Shown piece by piece: positions 59,872 through 64,000 of a stretch of 64,000 bases of DNA; position 1 is the stretch's first letter; every line of letters begins with the position of its first letter. A program made the position numbers and the translations under genes. The notes beneath the pieces are model-generated. The model worked only from the letters and a program-made list of their open reading frames with translations. It did no database searches and was not told the DNA's origin. The stretch comes from Sipunculus nudus (taxonomy: Eukaryota > Annelida > Sipuncula > Golfingiida > Sipunculidae): assembly GCA_026874595.1 (NCBI GenBank), contig CM049309.1, positions 45,972,079 through 46,036,078 on the forward strand. Reading direction: 5' to 3'.

Positions 59872-61229
59872 CTACAATTAAAAAGGTAATACAGTGAGAC
59901 TTCATATATACAGAAGCTGATTATCAGAAAATTCAAGATCCAAAGCTAGCGTCATATTGACCCTCTGGCATTACAACCAGTTTACTGTCGCCAGAGTGTC
60001 ATGACAACTACGTCTGAGGATCGCATTATAAGGCCTTATGAAGATGCAAATATTTTTGTCATTTCTGACAACGCTTCATGGGCTACAGGTACACTGTCAA
60101 TCAACATAAACCAGACCATTCGTTAGCATTTTTTGTGTACTTTCTAATAATACCAAATATGAGCGGGAAAAGTTCCTATATAACCCAGTACATTTGTAAA
60201 CCCCTTGGCATGTTTGTTGAATTTATGACCGCATGAACACAAGCATGGCTTGCATGGGTTACAGTATGCAGGAAACTTGCTGGCAACACTGGAAATGACC
60301 CGTGTCCATGGAGACAGTGTTTCAGTTTGGGTTGCGAGCTCACATATATACTATTGTGTTTATTCACCATTCTAAGCAAAATACTGAGATTATGGGCCGT
60401 TTTCAACAATATGAATGCAACCAGATGCAAGACCACTGCGATACATTCGTCCATATTACTAGTATCATGACTCGAGTAGGCTTACCAGCCCAATTATCTG
60501 ATTGCCAACTGAGTCAGGTTGTCACGGCAAGATCCAAAGCCTGCTCATGGAAATTTCATATTTTTAGCACAGGTGAGTGTATTGGGCTGATGTTACCACT
60601 GAACTTCTAAATGGGATGAACAGCTCATTAAATCATCTGATTCCTTGGTTACATAGTCTGTCCTATAACTGTCATATGTGCTCATTTGTATAACATCTTT
60701 AAATTAAGACAGCAGATTTAAAATATTCTTTTTTCACTGGCTTGTATTTTCTGCCCTGACAGAGCTATTTTGCTCTCTGCCAAGTGCATTTTATCATGGT
60801 TTATTAATTACTTTCATAAGTGCCCTCAGACCTTTTTATTTGATATTCATCAGTTTGCCAAGCAGCTACTGAATAAATCATACATGTGATAGCTCATGTA
60901 CATGCTGTTTCTGTGTAGAACTATGAATCTACAAACATGATTTTGCCATAAAACTGAGATTTTGTGTGGGATAATGAACACTGACAGCAAATCATCTGTG
61001 CAATAATGAACAATAAGGGTCATATTATGTTTAAGACATGCCAGCTTATCCAGGTGCAGATATTAAAAGTAGGAGGAAAAACAAAAAGCCACCTGGCTCA
61101 AATATTTTAGGTTTATTAATCTAAGACGGAAAAATATCTTTTCATTTATTATTTGGATCTGATTTTAAAGAGCTGCAATTAATTTTATTAAGTTGTAATT
61201 TTTCTTTCGCCTAAGCAAATTATGTGTTA
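59872..61229. other. Region upstream of the first visible SRD5A exon
   Basis: Should be intron, or promoter if the start exon is close. The frames 60176-60454 (-) and 60302-60610 (+) overlap and match nothing I know. No promoter element is certain. Confidence 0.4.
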
Positions 61230-61566
61230 GGCCAAAAAAAATAAAAGGTATGGTTCTCAGGCACGGCCTGCATCAATTTTAAACCCTTACATCAAAAATT
61301 TTTATTTTGATTTTTAATAGAAACTTACCAATCATGAGCTGCAGCCACTCGGACATTTCTTTCAAGAAGATAAAATCATACAATTTCCTTTGTTAGTAGT
61401 GCTTTTACTTGTTTAGGAAAATAAATCGGTTATTATCATGCTTTTCCCTTATCATTTGACATTTTTATCAAAACATACAAAAAAATTAAATACAAAAAAA
61501 ACGCCCAACCCGCATTGATTTCTGAATAAAAGTGCCTGAGAACCATACTTTTTTTTTATTTTGGCC
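61230..61566. mobile_element. Harbinger-like MITE, copy e (337 bp)
   Basis: GGCCAAAA...TTTTGGCC with TTA directly outside both ends (61227-61229 and 61567-61569). Oriented opposite to copy d, judged by the position of CATGCTTTTCCCTTATCATT. Confidence 0.85.
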
Positions 61567-62445
61567 TTATCTCTGATTTTTATGTGAGAATGTACTGATG
61601 AATGTCTCTTAAATATGAATTGAATCATTGATACAGCTGTATTATAAAGCCTATGTCTGCACAGTCCAAACTAATACATTGATAATGGCTCAAACTGGTG
61701 GTAGTGGTTGCAGGACTTGAGGCTGGAGCAGTGCTGCCAATGTAAGCAAAACACTGCATGTGTTGGCTGGCAGAAATCCAGCAACTGGAGACCATTTTTA
61801 CCAGAACAGCCAACATGAATAAGACACTGCTGCATGACTAGTCTTCATGCTGGGTGATCATTAATTTTTTTAATTAATTACCTTTTGCCATTAAATGGGA
61901 AGATAACAGGGAGGAGAAAGTCATTTATCCTTGAGGCTTAAAGATTTAATACATTACATGACTGCAAAGTTTGCCAACCAGGACAGTTTCAAAGAAGGAA
62001 GGGGTGATGCAAGCATTGTGCTTGTGTGTGTAAAACACTTGCACGTTTTTACTTATACCAATTAGTTTTGGGCAAATACTATGTTCTGTTCTCACCCATT
62101 AAATCATTAAATTTAGGAACAAGGTAACTTTTATACAAATTTTAGGAAATTTTGGTTCTCATTGTTTTAATTTCAGGCTAAAATTTTTTTTTATACGGTC
62201 CTTTGATCCCATACATTAAATTCCACTGTTTTTTTTTTCATAAATTATTTAGTGCTCACATATTATATAGAATGGAGTAGGTTAGTCAGAATATTTACAT
62301 TTTAATATTTTTTTTTTTTTTATGTAGATTTTTTTTCTTATTATAACATTATTATTGCTTCAATGGTTTCAAAGAGTGTTCTTCTAGTTTTTTATCCAAA
62401 GACCACACTTAAACCTGGCAATTTTAACTGAAAAAAAATATATAA

Positions 62446-62730
62446 GGCCAAAAAAATAAAAGGTATGGTTCTCAGGCTCTTTTTTCAAGAAATCAGTGCC
62501 GGCAGGCAGTATTTTATTTTTGACCTTTTTTGTATGTTTCAATAAAAATGTCATATGATCAGGGAAAAGCATGAAAATAACAACTTGTTTTGCTAAACAG
62601 GTAAAAGCACTACACAAATTGTATTATATATCTTTTTTGAAGATAAAAATCAAAATAATAATTTTTGATGCAGGGTGTAAAAATTGATACAGGCAGTGCC
62701 TGAGAACCATACCTTTTATTATTTTTGGCC
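62446..62730. mobile_element. Harbinger-like MITE, copy f (285 bp)
   Basis: Intact termini and TAA flanks (62443-62445 and 62731-62733). About 50 bp shorter than copies d and e because of interior deletions. Confidence 0.85.
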
Positions 62731-64000
62731 TAACAGAAAGTAAATGGTATCTTTAATTGAATAAGGGTCTTGTGGCTTCTTGGTCCAACTGATTCAGTCT
62801 TCTTTTCTCACACATTCGCATGAAATTTTGTCTTTTCTCAGTAATTATCCCAAACACAAAATTTGAACCTCAAAGCAAATCAAAAGGGCAAGTATGCAAA
62901 TCAGCCTCCATAACCCCCCAGCTTTCTAATTTTCTTTCAATTACAATTTACATGGTGGATGGGAAAATTTGCAAGGGGAATTGAGTTAAAATGATAGGCT
63001 GAACTGTCCATAAAAATAATGCATGCGAAGAGTATTTGTGTGCATATGTTTGTGTTGTCATTCATATCACTGGATATAAATGTGTGCAAGCAAGGCCTAT
63101 AAGGCTTATGCAAACCTGTGCAGATATGCGATATACATCAGGTATAATGCTTCCATGATAACATGTTATGTTTTTAAGTATGTGTGACATATACATGTTA
63201 AATGCAAATACTAAACATTTTAAACATGAGTACAAGCACCAATTACACAAAAATCACTCCTTAAATAGGTGCATGGATGTACACAACACTGAAATGATTG
63301 TAGGTGGCACCACAAGACTTGTGTATGAGAAAGCAATCAAAGAGGTATTGACATGTAAATCTTCAGGCAGATACTTAAACCACTTCTAATTGAGCTTTGT
63401 GCACAGATGCATGAAACCAACTAGAATATCAGCAGAAGCTGACAAAAGCCCTCAGCCAAAAGAAAAGTGTTTAGAGGTGGTAACAGTAACAAGTACTAAA
63501 TATCTGTTCTCACATGGATGTATATCTGTACATGTCTCAGTTATAAATTTAAAATGAGGAGGTATGTACCATGAATCATAAAAATCCACCAAATGCTTCC
63601 TGAAAAATAAGCTTCTAGTAAGTTTTATTCTATTATCAGCTCTGTGACCTTCGAACTTGACCGAGATTTTGTCGATATACAGCTTCACCAAAGAAATAAA
63701 ATTCCTATTGTGAATCCTTTTAGAGATATCCCGCTCACAAGGCCAAAGTTGAAAAACTCATTAAAAATAAAAAATTGCAGGTGGCGCCCCCAAACTTGTG
63801 CAGCAGTTACAGACCATCACTCCCTATGATCATAGTAAGTATTGTGAAAATCCAGCCAATGGTTCCTGAGAAATAAGCTTCTAAATGTTTTTTCTATAAT
63901 CAGCTCTTAAACGTAGAAAAATAGGTCAAGGTCACCCTTCTTCGAACTTGACCGAGATTTTGTCAATATACATCTTTACTAGAAAAATAAAATTCCTACG
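62731..64000. other. Window end: array family B fragments
   Basis: From about 63265 onward there are B-type units: GTAGGTGGCACCACAAGACT at 63301, CAGGTGGCGCCCCCAAACTT at 63779, and a repeated CTTCGAACTTGACCGAGATT at about 63651 and 63942. The element runs off the right edge. Before it lies unrecognised AT-rich DNA. Confidence 0.5.

Noticed and set aside
60302-60610. 102-codon plus-strand frame, with an overlapping minus-strand frame at 60176-60454
   Set aside because: Two overlapping frames on opposite strands, neither with a family resemblance, splice logic or repeat identity.

Overview
The window is nuclear DNA from an invertebrate animal. Genes are split by GT-AG introns, coding density is very low, and AT, GA and CT microsatellites and mobile-element debris are abundant. 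A tumour necrosis factor ligand, a tRNA-derived SINE and the style of the intronic tandem arrays suggest a spiralian, most likely a mollusc. That assignment is inference.

Five protein genes can be supported. (1) Positions 1-4016, minus strand: a TNF-superfamily ligand whose last exon runs off the left edge; four exons join in frame. (2) 17657-17764, plus strand: the last coding exon of a DHRS11-type short-chain dehydrogenase; its other exons were not found. (3) 24903-42347, minus strand: an eight-exon gene for about 950 residues. It starts with a PRDM-type zinc knuckle and PR/SET domain and ends with seven C2H2 fingers that match vertebrate PLAG1 finger by finger. (4) 42600-46032, plus strand: a complete three-exon CHCHD7 homologue (twin CX9C), head to head with gene 3, with 252 bp between start codons. 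(5) 52634-59871, minus strand: a steroid 5-alpha-reductase (SRD5A1/2 type) in nine visible exons, lacking only a very short first coding exon.

The central result is genes 3 and 4. Vertebrate PLAG1 and CHCHD7 are also head-to-head neighbours, so this looks like an ancient shared promoter. Here, however, the PLAG protein carries a PR domain that vertebrate PLAG proteins lack. All seven splice junctions keep the reading frame, so the PR and PLAG parts appear to form one protein.

The rest is mostly repeats: a SINE with a perfect 12-bp target duplication; Harbinger-like MITEs flanked by TTA or TAA; a hAT-like element nested in an older repeat; a foldback element; a G-rich short family; and three kinds of tandem-array element inside introns of genes 3, 4 and 5. 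Several arrays share the 12-bp palindrome GGTGGCGCCACC. The left 24 kb is gene-poor and the right 40 kb carries the gene cluster.
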